Notes under the pieces: model-generated
Databases searched by the model: none
What the model was told of the DNA's origin: nothing
What the model saw: only the letters and a program-made list of their open reading frames with translations
Source: Thermomicrobiaceae bacterium
GTDB lineage: Bacteria; Chloroflexota; Chloroflexia; Thermomicrobiales; Thermomicrobiaceae
Direction: 5' to 3'
Assembly (NCBI GenBank): GCA_014874455.1
Contig: JADBJL010000043.1
Span: 1 to 35,889, forward strand
DNA length: 35,889 nt
Translations under genes and position numbers: made by a program
Part shown: piece by piece, positions 1 to 7,718 of the stretch
Layout of the letters: every line of letters begins with the position of its first letter
Position numbering within the stretch: the first letter of the stretch is position 1

Positions 1-62
1 TCGTGCCGGAGAGCGAGGACACCTGGCATGCCAGATGGCGGCGAGTCAGCGCGCCCGCGTGA
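1..62 (+). CDS. possible 3' end of an unidentified gene
   Basis: Reading from base 3, a frame with strongly GC-rich third positions runs to a TGA at 60-62 and would encode a tail of about 19 residues (VPESEDTWHARWRRVSAPA). The codon pattern fits the real genes of this window, but the piece is too short to recognise. The other forward frames also stay open here, so this is only a plausible end of a gene entering from the left. Confidence 0.25.
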   Translation, partial: VPESEDTWHARWRRVSAPA

Positions 63-135
63 CGCCGCGCCTTGCCTGGGTGCCCGCGAGTCGCGGCGCG
101 TCGACCACTCTTCGAACACAAAGCAAAATCAGCCA

Positions 136-196
136 CCCTCACCCCCTATCCCCTCTCCCTCCCTGCGGGAGAGGGGTGCCGGAGGCGGGGTGAGGG
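136..196. repeat. nested inverted repeat, C-rich arm / G-rich arm
   Basis: An outer perfect 10-bp arm pair (CCCTCACCCC at 136-145 and GGGGTGAGGG at 187-196) encloses an inner 10-bp hairpin (CCCCTCTCCC at 150-159 with GGGAGAGGGG at 167-176, 7-base loop). There is no T-run, so it is not a classical terminator. It has the form of a small dispersed palindromic element as seen in many GC-rich genomes. Bases 63-329 otherwise hold no gene I can support. Confidence 0.7.
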
Positions 197-273
197 CAGC
201 CGATCCACTCTCACCTCCTGCCCTTCTGCCGAGAGCAAGAGCGGGGTGCTCGAGCGGTGAGGCGATCCGATGC

Positions 274-302
274 TTGCGCGCTCGCTGCGCCAGCACCATA
301 CT
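274..302 (+). promoter_or_regulatory. weak candidate promoter for the M81 peptidase gene
   Basis: TTGCGC (274-279) and CATACT (297-302) are separated by 17 bases and sit about 40 bases before the start codon. The -10 matches the consensus at four of six positions and the -35 at three, so this is a guess from spacing and location. Confidence 0.3.
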
Positions 303-341
303 GCGGCTGCCGGCAGGCGTCTCGGGTGAATGGTGAAGACT

Positions 342-1853
342 ATGCCGATCCGCATCGTCACTGGCGGGATCTCGCAGGAGACCAATACCTTCCAGTGGCA
401 GCCGACGACGCTCGAGGACTTCCAGCGCGGCTCCAGCGCCATCCACCGCGGCGAGGAGATCCTGGCGCTGGAGGGAACCGGGACGGTCTACGGCGGCGTC
501 ATCGCCGAGGCCCGGCAACAGGGTATCGAGCTGATCCCGACCACGTTCGCTCGCGCGGTGCCCGGCGGGCGGGTCACGCGCCACGCCTTCGAGTCGCTCT
601 GCGCGGAGATCCTCGAGGGCATACGCCGCGCGCAGCCGTTCGACGGCGTGTTGCTGGTGATCCACGGGGCGATGGCGCTCGAGCACCACGACGACGGCGA
701 GGGACTCCTGCTGCGCGCGGTACGCGCTCTGGTGGGGCCGGACGTCCCGATCGTCTCGCCGCTCGACCTGCACACCAACCTCTCCGACGAGATGATGGCA
801 CTCGCCGACGCCCTTGTGGGCTACAAGGAGTACCCTCACATCGACACACCGCAGACCGGCGCGCGGGCCTTGCAGATCCTCGTCGAGACCGTCCGCGGCC
901 AGATCCGGCCGACGATGGCGCACGTGCGCCTGCCGTTGATCGCCCCGAACCAGTCGATGGTCACCACCTGGCAGTCGCCACTCAAGACCGCCATCGACCG
1001 GGCCCGCGAGATCGAGCGCGAGCCCGGCGTGATCGCCGCCACCGTCCTGGGTGGCTTCCCCTTCGCCGACGTCCCCTTCGCTGGCGTCGCCACGGTCGTC
1101 GTGACCGACAACGATCCGGCGCTCGCCCGCCGCTACGCCACCGAGCTAGCTCGAATCTGCTGGGAGCTGCGGGACGCCTTCACGGTTCACCCTACCCCGA
1201 TCCCCGACGCGATCGCCGAGGCGATGGCCGCCCCGCCGGCGAGCGTCTACGTGCTCGCCGACATCGCCGACTCCGGGGCCAGCGGCACGGCCGGGGACGG
1301 TACAGCGGTGTTGAAGGGGTTGCTGGATGGCAACGCCCGGTCAGCCGCAGTGGCCCAGATCATGGATCCGGAGGCGGTGCGCGCCTGCATCGAAGCCGGT
1401 GTCGGCGCGACGGTGACGCTGCACGTCGGTGGCAAGCACGACGGGCTGCACGGTGACCCGGTCGAGGTCACCGGCATGGTACGGCTGATCCACGAGGGAA
1501 GCTTCATGCTGGCCGGGCCGATGGGCCGGGGCACGGTGGCCAGCCGTGGCAAGACCGTAGTGCTCGAGATCGGCGGGCGCGACGGCATCGAGCTGCAACT
1601 GACCGAGCTGCGGGGCCACCCGAACGACCTCAACTTCTTCCGCGCCTTCGGCATCGAGCCGACCCAGCGCCGCATCCTGGTGCTCAAGAGCGCGGCCCAC
1701 TTCCGGGCGGCCTTCGAGCCGATCGCGACAAAGGTCATCGAGGTCGACGCGCCCGGCATCAGCAGCCCGCGGCTCGAGCGCTTCGACTACCGCAAGCTGC
1801 GCCGGCCGATCTACCCGCTCGACCCGGACGCCTGCTGGTCTCCAGAGGCATAG
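342..1853 (+). CDS. M81 family metallopeptidase (MlrC / microcystinase C-like)
   Basis: A protein of about 503 residues, the usual length for the DUF1485/MlrC family. These cytoplasmic zinc enzymes act on small peptides and are often found near peptide transporters. The N-terminus (MPIRIVTGGISQETNTF) is the family signature. Likely metal ligands are visible as IHGAM (His108), the D-x-H pair in SPLDLHTN (Asp142, His144) and YPHID (His166). The C-terminal half matches the MlrC C-terminal domain in general character. I chose the ATG at 342 because homologues begin two or three residues before the first beta strand. An in-frame ATG at 330 is possible and neither start has a strong Shine-Dalgarno. 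The next gene follows after 22 bases, so the two are probably co-transcribed. The natural substrate is unknown; the family name comes from the microcystin pathway and should not be taken as the function here. Confidence 0.87.
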   Translation: MPIRIVTGGISQETNTFQWQPTTLEDFQRGSSAIHRGEEILALEGTGTVYGGVIAEARQQGIELIPTTFARAVPGGRVTRHAFESLCAEILEGIRRAQPFDGVLLVIHGAMALEHHDDGEGLLLRAVRALVGPDVPIVSPLDLHTNLSDEMMALADALVGYKEYPHIDTPQTGARALQILVETVRGQIRPTMAHVRLPLIAPNQSMVTTWQSPLKTAIDRAREIEREPGVIAATVLGGFPFADVPFAGVATVVVTDNDPALARRYATELARICWELRDAFTVHPTPIPDAIAEAMAAPPASVYVLADIADSGASGTAGDGTAVLKGLLDGNARSAAVAQIMDPEAVRACIEAGVGATVTLHVGGKHDGLHGDPVEVTGMVRLIHEGSFMLAGPMGRGTVASRGKTVVLEIGGRDGIELQLTELRGHPNDLNFFRAFGIEPTQRRILVLKSAAHFRAAFEPIATKVIEVDAPGISSPRLERFDYRKLRRPIYPLDPDACWSPEA

Positions 1854-1875
1854 CCCGACCTGAGGAGCAGAGCGC

Positions 1876-2934
1876 ATGCGCGTGGAGGCGACCCTCGGCG
1901 ACGTGCCCTGGGACGAGATCCCGAGGCTGGCGCGGGCGATCGAGGCGATGGGCTTCGACGGCATCGCCCAGCCCGAACTCAAGCGCGACCCCTTCCTGCC
2001 GTTGGCGCTGGCCGCGACGTCCACCAGCCGCGTGCGCCTGGCCACCGCGGTCGCCATCGCGTTCCCGCGCAGCCCCACGGTCGTTGCCTACACCGCGCGC
2101 AACCTGCATGACCTCTCCCGCGGCCGCTTCGTGCTCGGCCTCGGCACGCAGGTCAAGGGCCACATCGAGCGGCGCTTCGGCGTGGTCTGGGATTCGCCCG
2201 GCCCGAGATTGCGCGAGTACGTCCAGGCCCTTCGAGCGGTCTGGGCCACCTGGCAACATGGCACGCCGCTCGACTTCCGCGGCCGGTTCTACGCGCTGTC
2301 TTTGATGACGCCGGAGTTCGATCCCGGCCCGTCCGAGTACGGGCTCCCGAAGATCCACCTCGCCGCGGTGAACCCGTATAACCTGCGGCTGGCCGGCGAG
2401 ATCGCCGACGGGCTGCGCGTGCACCCCTTCTCCACCCCCGAGTACACGCGCGAGGTGATCTGGCCTCACGTTGTCCGGGGCGCCCGGCGCGCGGGCCGCA
2501 CGCTGGACGACTTCGAGCTGGTGGCCGGCGGCTTCATCGCCACCGGCGCCACCACGGTGGAGGTGCAGGCTGCCCGCGAGCGCGTCCGCTACCGGATCGC
2601 GTTCTACGGATCCACTCGCAGCTACCGGCCCGTCCTCGAGCACCACGGTTGGGGCCGCCTGAACGATGTGCTCCACCGGCTGGCAGGTCAAGGCCGGTGG
2701 GACGAGCTGGCCACGGCGGTACCGGACGAGGTGCTCGACGCCTTCTGCGTCTCGGGCACCTACGACGACATCGCCTCGGCCGTCGGCATGCGCCTCGAGG
2801 GCCTCGTCGATACGGTCACCTTCCCGCTACCCGCTAACCCCTATGCGCCGGACGGGCGGTACCTAGCTGCGCTGGAGGGCATCAAGCGCCTCGCCCCCGC
2901 GACCTCGTATCGCGGGCAGGCCACGTCACCGTAA
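1876..2934 (+). CDS. LLM-class (probably F420-dependent) oxidoreductase
   Basis: 352 residues forming a luciferase-like TIM barrel. It is preceded by a GAGGAG-type Shine-Dalgarno at 1862-1867. The stretch RFVLGLGTQVKGHIERRFG (residues 84-102) is diagnostic of the LLM oxidoreductase subfamily known from mycobacterial F420-dependent enzymes. The barrel strand around ATAVAIAFPRSPTVVA and the later AGEIADGLRVHPF are also typical. By family it would oxidise or reduce an unknown small molecule using F420 or FMN. Its partner is the upstream M81 peptidase gene (22-base gap). It is the last gene before a hairpin-rich gap that converges with the minus-strand operon. The substrate cannot be told from sequence. 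Confidence 0.85.
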   Translation: MRVEATLGDVPWDEIPRLARAIEAMGFDGIAQPELKRDPFLPLALAATSTSRVRLATAVAIAFPRSPTVVAYTARNLHDLSRGRFVLGLGTQVKGHIERRFGVVWDSPGPRLREYVQALRAVWATWQHGTPLDFRGRFYALSLMTPEFDPGPSEYGLPKIHLAAVNPYNLRLAGEIADGLRVHPFSTPEYTREVIWPHVVRGARRAGRTLDDFELVAGGFIATGATTVEVQAARERVRYRIAFYGSTRSYRPVLEHHGWGRLNDVLHRLAGQGRWDELATAVPDEVLDAFCVSGTYDDIASAVGMRLEGLVDTVTFPLPANPYAPDGRYLAALEGIKRLAPATSYRGQATSP

Positions 2935-3007
2935 CCCGCCGGCCAACGGGGCATCCGTCTAGTGGTGCGGCAGCTCAGCCCTAAGGCGCACGGCAGGCGC
3001 GTGAACC

Positions 3008-3066
3008 GCACGCATCGGCCCGCTGAACCGGCCTGAGTCCTGGAGTTCCCAGGCTGAAATGCGTGC
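3008..3066. repeat. long-stem inverted repeat in convergent intergenic region
   Basis: GCACGCAT (3008-3015) pairs perfectly with ATGCGTGC (3059-3066). Shorter complementary segments lie between them (GCCTG with CAGGC, CCTGG with CCAGG). It is part of the gene-free stretch 2935-3314, which otherwise contains only the two palindromes listed next. Confidence 0.5.
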
Positions 3067-3092
3067 AGGCGATCCGAACCGTTCGAATCCGA

Positions 3093-3122
3093 TGTAGGGG
3101 CGACCGGCCAGCCGCCCCTACA
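3093..3122. repeat. GTAGGGGCG-type palindromic repeat, copy 1
   Basis: TGTAGGGGCG (3093-3102) and its exact complement CGCCCCTACA (3113-3122) flank a 10-base GC-rich centre. The arms share the GTAGGGGCG core with copy 2, 33 bases further on. It could fold in RNA from either strand and lies between converging genes, so it may stop transcription, but it lacks a U-tract. Confidence 0.75.
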
Positions 3123-3154
3123 AATCGATCGACTACCGGGAACGTGGGCCATGG

Positions 3155-3186
3155 TGGTAGGGGCGAATGATCATTCGCCCCTACCA
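3155..3186. repeat. perfect 32-bp palindrome, GTAGGGGCG-type copy 2
   Basis: Bases 3155-3170 are the exact reverse complement of 3171-3186, with the outer core TGGTAGGGGCG shared with copy 1. There is no loop, so as RNA it would form a very stable hairpin on both strands and as DNA a cruciform. It lies between the LLM gene and the DUF35 gene, which converge, and is the best candidate here for a two-way transcription stop or a small mobile palindromic repeat. Confidence 0.85.
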
Positions 3187-3314
3187 GAAGAATGGAACCC
3201 TGCCCGGTTTGCGGGTGTTGACTACGCACCCGAACCTACATCATTGGGCAAGTGTTTCCCTGCTTCTGCTTCACGGCGCACTACACCAGCTCCCGGAAAC
3301 CAACCCCGCACGCC

Positions 3315-3737
3315 TCAGGTCGCCCGCACCGGCCGAAACCTGGGCAGGGTAATCTCCTCGGTCACGTCGTCATAGACGATCTCAACCGGCATGCCGATCC
3401 AGACGTGCTCCGGATCCGGCTCGACGTCCACCAGGTTCGACATCAGCCGCACACCCTCTTCCAGCTCGACGATCGCGACCACGTACGGCACGTCCTCGGC
3501 GAAGGCGGGGTCGCGGTTCTGGTAGACGATGGTGAAGGCGTGCACTACCCCGCGCCCAGAGACCGGCTCCCAGGAGATGTTGTCCGAGAGCGTGAAGGGG
3601 CTCAGCCCGCGCGGGTAGAAGAAGAACTTCCCGGTGTCGTTGCACCGTTGGATCTTCATCGCGTGTGCTTTGAGGCTCTCCCAATAGGGCGCGGTGACCG
3701 GGTCAGGCTTCGGCAAGGGCTTCTTGTATCCGCTCAT
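3315..3737 (-). CDS. DUF35 OB-fold protein, partner of the adjacent thiolase
   Basis: 140 residues. The ATG at 3737 has a GGAGGAGC Shine-Dalgarno and lies 13 bases after the thiolase stop; the longer frame upstream is out-of-frame reading of the thiolase gene and was trimmed. The N-terminal amphipathic segment (PYWESLKAHAM, 17-27) and the rubredoxin-like turn (YPR, 41-43) match DUF35. An OB-fold of beta strands follows (GRGVVHAFTIVY, PYVVAIVELEEG, GMPVEIVY). Family members normally carry four Cys that bind zinc. Here only Cys32 remains, so the zinc ribbon is degenerate. DUF35 proteins bind thiolase-like enzymes and help channel acyl-CoA substrates; in actinobacteria a DUF35 domain is required by the Ltp2 aldolase. 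That role is inferred here from the gene order. Confidence 0.85.
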   Translation of the reverse strand: MSGYKKPLPKPDPVTAPYWESLKAHAMKIQRCNDTGKFFFYPRGLSPFTLSDNISWEPVSGRGVVHAFTIVYQNRDPAFAEDVPYVVAIVELEEGVRLMSNLVDVEPDPEHVWIGMPVEIVYDDVTEEITLPRFRPVRAT

Positions 3738-3750
3738 CTCGCTCCTCCGC

Positions 3751-4902
3751 TCAATAGCGCGCCAGGATCGCTGTCCCAGCCGAAGACAGCACCCCGCCGG
3801 TTCCGTGGACGAGCGCGATGCTCGCGTCAGGCACCTGGCGAATGCCTTGGTCGACATAGTCGTGCCGGAGCTGGCGTACCGCCTCGATCACCGCGAAGAC
3901 GCCGTACATCCCTGGATGGGTATAGGAGAGCCCGCCACCGTTGGTGTTCATCGGGAAGTCACCGCCGGGGGCCGTCCGCTGGCCGCTCACGAACGCGCCG
4001 CCCTCGCCCTTGCCGCAGAAGCCCAGCTCCTCCAGCGAGAGCAGCACGGTGTAGGTGAACGAGTCGTAGATCATCGCCAGGTCGATATCGTCGTGGGTGA
4101 CGCCGGCCATCTCGAACGCGACTTTGCCCGACTGCCGCGCCGCGAAGCTGGTGTAACTGGGCATCTGCGAGATCATCGCGTGCGTATGGCTCTCGCCAAA
4201 GCCGAGCACGACGATCGGGTGCCGCCGCAGATCGCGCGCCCGCTCCAGCGAGGTCATCACGAAGGCGCCGCCAGCGTCGGTGACGAGGCAGCAGTCGAGC
4301 AGGTTGAACGGCCAGCAGATGGGCCGGGAGTTCAGCACGTCCTGGATGGTGATCGGGTCGCGCATGTAGGCCTTCGGGTTCAGCATGGCCCACTTGCGCG
4401 TCGCCACGGCGATCTCGGCCAGTTGCTCCTTCGTCGTGCCGAACTCGTACATGTGGCGCGAGCAGGCGAGCGCGTAGGCACCGACCGGCTGCGGCAGCCC
4501 GTAGGGCACCTCGAACTGGCCCCGCAGCGAATCCGGCGGCGTGACCCGTGGCGGCATGCCGACGCGCGAGCGACCGCTCTCCCCGTGCGTCACCAGCGCC
4601 ACCTGGCAACGGCCGGTCGCGATCGCCGTCGCGGCGTGGCCCACGTGGATGACGAACGACGAGCCGCCGACCGACGTGTTGTCGGTCACCGTCGGCTGGA
4701 TCCCGAGGTACTCCCCGAGTTCGGTGGTCGAGATGCCGGCAGTGAAGAGGCCGTCCACGTCGTCTTTGGTCAGGCCAGCTTCCGCCAGCGCCGAACGCGC
4801 CGCCTCGGCGTGCAGCATGATGGCCGGCTTGTCCGGCACCCGGCCGATCTGATCCGACTCCGCCACACCGACGATGGCGACCTTGCCCGATAACGCTCTC
4901 AC
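3751..4902 (-). CDS. SCP2-type thiolase family protein / Ltp2-like acyl-CoA lyase
   Basis: 383 residues from a GTG start with an AAGGAGGG Shine-Dalgarno 7 bases upstream. The fold is clear: N-terminal KVAIVGVAESD, DNTSVGGSS at 75-83 where thiolases carry the nucleophilic Cys, NTNGGGLSYTHPGMYG at 319-334 with the conserved His329, and VHGTGG near the end in place of the second catalytic Cys motif. Both catalytic Cys are therefore missing. This is the pattern of the lipid-transfer-protein group, such as the mycobacterial retro-aldolase Ltp2, rather than of a true ketothiolase. By analogy it may cleave a beta-hydroxyacyl-CoA with help from the DUF35 protein encoded 13 bases downstream. A 60-base gap separates it from the SDR gene upstream. 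The family is certain; the reaction is inference. Confidence 0.87.
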   Translation of the reverse strand: MRALSGKVAIVGVAESDQIGRVPDKPAIMLHAEAARSALAEAGLTKDDVDGLFTAGISTTELGEYLGIQPTVTDNTSVGGSSFVIHVGHAATAIATGRCQVALVTHGESGRSRVGMPPRVTPPDSLRGQFEVPYGLPQPVGAYALACSRHMYEFGTTKEQLAEIAVATRKWAMLNPKAYMRDPITIQDVLNSRPICWPFNLLDCCLVTDAGGAFVMTSLERARDLRRHPIVVLGFGESHTHAMISQMPSYTSFAARQSGKVAFEMAGVTHDDIDLAMIYDSFTYTVLLSLEELGFCGKGEGGAFVSGQRTAPGGDFPMNTNGGGLSYTHPGMYGVFAVIEAVRQLRHDYVDQGIRQVPDASIALVHGTGGVLSSAGTAILARY

Positions 4903-4962
4903 CCAGCCCTCCTTCCCTGGTTCCCGTCCCCGGAGAACTTTGCCCTTCCAATGGTGCCGTCC

Positions 4963-5976
4963 CTACCAGGTGAGCTCCCCGTAGGGCTCCAGCTTCGTCG
5001 CCCAGAAACGCACCCCCGGCATCACCTCGATCCACTCCCCTTCAGGGATCGCTTCGATCGCGCTCGAAAAGCCGGTTTGGTTGGTGATCGTCTCGAACTC
5101 GTGGGCGAACGCCCTCGGCACGATCTCGCACAGCTCCTCGACCGTCCAGCGGTGGTCGGCACGGAGCGTCTTGATCACCTTCGGCTGCGACATCAGCGCG
5201 ATGTTGTAGCCGAAGGCGCCGAACAGGTAGCCGTTGACCGACTGCGCCCGGTCGCTCGCGAGGAAGGCCACCAGCGGCGCAACGTTGGCTGGATCTCTCT
5301 CCGTCCCGGCAGCCAGCTCGCTGGGCAACTTGCCGTATTCCTGGAGCGTCCTCTCTCGCACGGTCGGGATCGAGTCGATCATCCGCGTCCAGCCGCTCGG
5401 TAGGACGGCGTTGGCGGTGACGTTGTAGCGGGACAGCGCGTTGGCACAGCTCAAGGTGAGCCCGATGATTCCTGCCTTGGCCGCGGCGTAGTTCGGCTGG
5501 CCAGGAGCGCCGAAAGCCGAGGTAGACGACATGTTGATGATCCGCCCCCAGCGCTGCTCGCGGAAGCGCACGGACGCCCACTTGCAGACGTTGAAGGTGC
5601 CCTTGAGGTGGACGTCCAGCACCGCCTGCCACTCCTCTTCGGTCATGTTGAAGATCATGCGGTCGCGCAGGATGCCGGCTACGTTCACCACCACGTCCAG
5701 CCGCCCAAACGCCTCCACCGCCTGCTCCACCATCCGCCCCGCCGCCCCATAGTCCGCCACCGATTCGCTGTTGGCCACCGCCCGCCCGCCGAACCCCTCG
5801 ATCTCCCGCACCACCTGCTGCGCGACCGACTCGTCCTTCCCTTCACCGCTCAGCGCCGTCCCCAGGTCGTTGACCACCACCGCCGCCCCCTCGCGGGCCA
5901 GCAGCAGCGCGATCCCCCGCCCGATCCCCCGCCCAGCCCCCGTCACCAGCGCAACCTTGCCGTCCAGCATCCCCAT
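4963..5976 (-). CDS. SDR family 3-hydroxyacyl-CoA dehydrogenase-like protein (copy 1)
   Basis: 337 residues. The ATG at 5976 has AGGAG 8 bases upstream; a much longer open frame reaching into the neighbouring SDR gene is spurious. NAD(P)-binding motif TGAGRGIG at 12-19, NVAG at 98-101, catalytic Ser at about 150-151, and Tyr163-x3-Lys167 in PNYAAAK. About 75 residues follow the normal SDR fold, as in the dehydrogenase part of multifunctional enzyme 2, which oxidises (3R)-hydroxyacyl-CoA. This would fit with the MaoC hydratase of the operon. The first 110 or so residues are identical to the next SDR while the rest is clearly diverged. Gap to copy 2 is 10 bases, to the thiolase 60 bases. Confidence 0.85.
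   Translation of the reverse strand: MGMLDGKVALVTGAGRGIGRGIALLLAREGAAVVVNDLGTALSGEGKDESVAQQVVREIEGFGGRAVANSESVADYGAAGRMVEQAVEAFGRLDVVVNVAGILRDRMIFNMTEEEWQAVLDVHLKGTFNVCKWASVRFREQRWGRIINMSSTSAFGAPGQPNYAAAKAGIIGLTLSCANALSRYNVTANAVLPSGWTRMIDSIPTVRERTLQEYGKLPSELAAGTERDPANVAPLVAFLASDRAQSVNGYLFGAFGYNIALMSQPKVIKTLRADHRWTVEELCEIVPRAFAHEFETITNQTGFSSAIEAIPEGEWIEVMPGVRFWATKLEPYGELTW
5639..5968. repeat. 330-bp exact direct repeat, copy 1 (5' part of SDR copy 1)
   Basis: Compared base by base by eye with 6675-7004, this block shows no difference over 330 bases. It covers codons 3 to about 112 of the SDR gene. On both sides the two genes differ at once (first mismatches at 5638 and 5969). Confidence 0.9.
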
Positions 5977-5986
5977 CGCTTCGCTC

Positions 5987-7012
5987 CTAGCGCTTCGCGT
6001 CGTAGTAGGCTCGCCGCTCCCAGAGCTGGATCCCCGGCGCGATCTCCCGCCAGCTCGCCGGGTCAGCTTGCATGGCTGCCGTCCCCCGCACCGGCCGGTC
6101 GTAGCCTGGTAGCTCGACCGAATCAGGCAGCCGAAGGAGCGGTTCCATCGTGCTGGGGAAAACCTCCGCGATCTCCGCTGGCGACCAGCCGCCCTCCTTA
6201 CGCAGCACCGCCGCCAGCTCCCAGTGCGAGTAGATCGAGATGGTGTAGCCGCGCACGCCGAAGAAGTGCCCGTTGATATGCGCGGCTTCATCGGTCGCGA
6301 GGAATGCCACCATCGGCGCGACGTTGGCCGGGTCGCCCTCGGTGCCCTCGGCCAGCTCGCTCGGCGGCTTGCCGTGCACCCGCGCGAACTCCTGCCCGCG
6401 CGGCGTCGAGTCGATCATCCGCGTGGTGGCGTACGGCAGAATCGCATTCGCGGTCACGTTGTACTTCGCCATGCTGTTGGCCAGCACCGCGGTCAGGCCC
6501 AAGATCCCGTACTTGGCCGCCGCGTAGTTGGGCTGGCCTGGGCTTCCCCAGGCAGAGACGCTGGAGAAGTTGATGATCCGCCCACTCCGCTGCTGCCGCA
6601 TCAGGGCGGTCGCGTGCCGGCAGACGTTGAACGTCCCGTTCAGGTGCACCGCCGAGACCGCGTCCCACTCCTCCTCGGTCATGTTGAAGATCATGCGGTC
6701 GCGCAGGATGCCGGCTACGTTCACCACCACGTCCAGCCGCCCAAACGCCTCCACCGCCTGCTCCACCATCCGCCCCGCCGCCCCATAGTCCGCCACCGAT
6801 TCGCTGTTGGCCACCGCCCGCCCGCCGAACCCCTCGATCTCCCGCACCACCTGCTGCGCGACCGACTCGTCCTTCCCTTCACCGCTCAGCGCCGTCCCCA
6901 GGTCGTTGACCACCACCGCCGCCCCCTCGCGGGCCAGCAGCAGCGCGATCCCCCGCCCGATCCCCCGCCCAGCCCCCGTCACCAGCGCAACCTTGCCGTC
7001 CAGCTTGCCCAT
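5987..7012 (-). CDS. SDR family 3-hydroxyacyl-CoA dehydrogenase-like protein (copy 2)
   Basis: 341 residues from an ATG with GGAGGGAGCGG just upstream. Same layout as copy 1: TGAGRGIG 12-19, the acidic NDLG after strand 2 (suggesting NAD rather than NADP), NVAG 98-101, FSS at 149-151, Tyr163-x3-Lys167, and an extra C-terminal region of about 80 residues with an amphipathic segment (SPAEIAEVFPSTMEPLL). After residue 116 it differs from copy 1 at many positions, in substrate-loop residues as well as in the tail. The two enzymes therefore probably act on different hydroxyacyl or hydroxysteroid-like substrates of the same pathway. It follows the metallophosphoesterase gene after 76 bases. Confidence 0.85.
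   Translation of the reverse strand: MGKLDGKVALVTGAGRGIGRGIALLLAREGAAVVVNDLGTALSGEGKDESVAQQVVREIEGFGGRAVANSESVADYGAAGRMVEQAVEAFGRLDVVVNVAGILRDRMIFNMTEEEWDAVSAVHLNGTFNVCRHATALMRQQRSGRIINFSSVSAWGSPGQPNYAAAKYGILGLTAVLANSMAKYNVTANAILPYATTRMIDSTPRGQEFARVHGKPPSELAEGTEGDPANVAPMVAFLATDEAAHINGHFFGVRGYTISIYSHWELAAVLRKEGGWSPAEIAEVFPSTMEPLLRLPDSVELPGYDRPVRGTAAMQADPASWREIAPGIQLWERRAYYDAKR
6675..7004. repeat. 330-bp exact direct repeat, copy 2 (5' part of SDR copy 2)
   Basis: Partner of 5639-5968, same orientation, offset 1036 bases. Synonymous positions are identical too, which coding constraint alone cannot explain. Confidence 0.9.
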
Positions 7013-7088
7013 CCGCTCCCTCCTCAGTCTCCACCAGCTCTCCTCGCCAACACCTCCGCCGGTAACCGAGCGTTCGCTTTCACCTCGC

Positions 7089-7718
7089 CTACAGCACCCC
7101 GATTCCCCTGGCGCTGCCCACTTCTCGGAAGACGACGACCCTGCGCTCGCGGTGCCAGACCGCGAACTGGCCAGCCACGAGTGCCCCGGGGTTGATCAGG
7201 TAGCGTCTCCGGGGGTCGAGCCAGAGGAGCCCGCGCGACAGGTCGAGCGGCCCGCGGTCGTCCCGTGCCTGCCGGTAATGCGTGTGCCCGGCGAAGGTGA
7301 CACGAGGGTGGCCATTGGAGGGCACGCTCTCCGTTCTACCCGCCATCCGGCTCAAGGGTATGTCGTGCATCCAGTCGGCGCCCGTTGCCTCGTGAATCAG
7401 GCACGCATCCTCGATCACCAGCCGGTCGCGTAGTGAAGCCAGCAGCTTGACCGTCTCGTCACGCAGCAGCGACCGGCATGCCTCGGTCGCCAGCGTCGCC
7501 AGCATGGTCGCTCGCTCATGGTTCCCGTACACCCCGATGACGGGCCAGTCAGCGAGCAGGAGCGCACAGCGGTCTGCTTGGTCGACCCGATCGAACAGGT
7601 CGCCGAGCAGTGCGATAGTCTCAACGCCCTCGCTGCGGCATAGCTCCAGCGCCCGGCGCAGCACCTCGTGCTCGCCGTGCACGTCCGCCAGCAATGCCAC
7701 GACCTGCCCGAGGCTCAT
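7089..7718 (-). CDS. calcineurin-like metallophosphoesterase
   Basis: 209 residues. The ATG at 7718 overlaps the stop of the acyl-CoA synthetase gene (ATGA), so translation is coupled; ten residues of upstream open frame were dropped. All metal-binding motifs of the YfcE/PrpE-like phosphoesterases are present: D-x-H-G at 12-15, GDLFDR at 39-44, GNHE at 65-68, a His at 109 (LIHE) and GHTH at 144-147. It should hydrolyse a phosphomonoester or phosphodiester using two metal ions in the cytoplasm. Its position inside a fatty-acid-type operon suggests a substrate or regulatory nucleotide linked to that pathway, but nothing in the sequence identifies it. Confidence 0.85.
   Translation of the reverse strand: MSLGQVVALLADVHGEHEVLRRALELCRSEGVETIALLGDLFDRVDQADRCALLLADWPVIGVYGNHERATMLATLATEACRSLLRDETVKLLASLRDRLVIEDACLIHEATGADWMHDIPLSRMAGRTESVPSNGHPRVTFAGHTHYRQARDDRGPLDLSRGLLWLDPRRRYLINPGALVAGQFAVWHRERRVVVFREVGSARGIGVL

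Noticed and set aside
3315-3857. 180-residue version of the DUF35 protein
   Set aside because: The first 40 residues are thiolase-gene DNA in another frame; the Shine-Dalgarno and domain start fit 3737.
3694-4893. Long plus-strand frame opposite the thiolase gene
   Set aside because: Antisense shadow of the thiolase gene; composition unlike a real protein and no ribosome site.
4963-6291. 442-residue reading of SDR copy 1 with a 105-residue extension
   Set aside because: The extension is out-of-frame reading of SDR copy 2; a good Shine-Dalgarno and family length support the start at 5976.
5639-7004. The two identical SDR blocks as an insertion sequence or mobile element
   Set aside because: They are coding and in frame in both genes, have no terminal inverted repeats, and carry no transposase.
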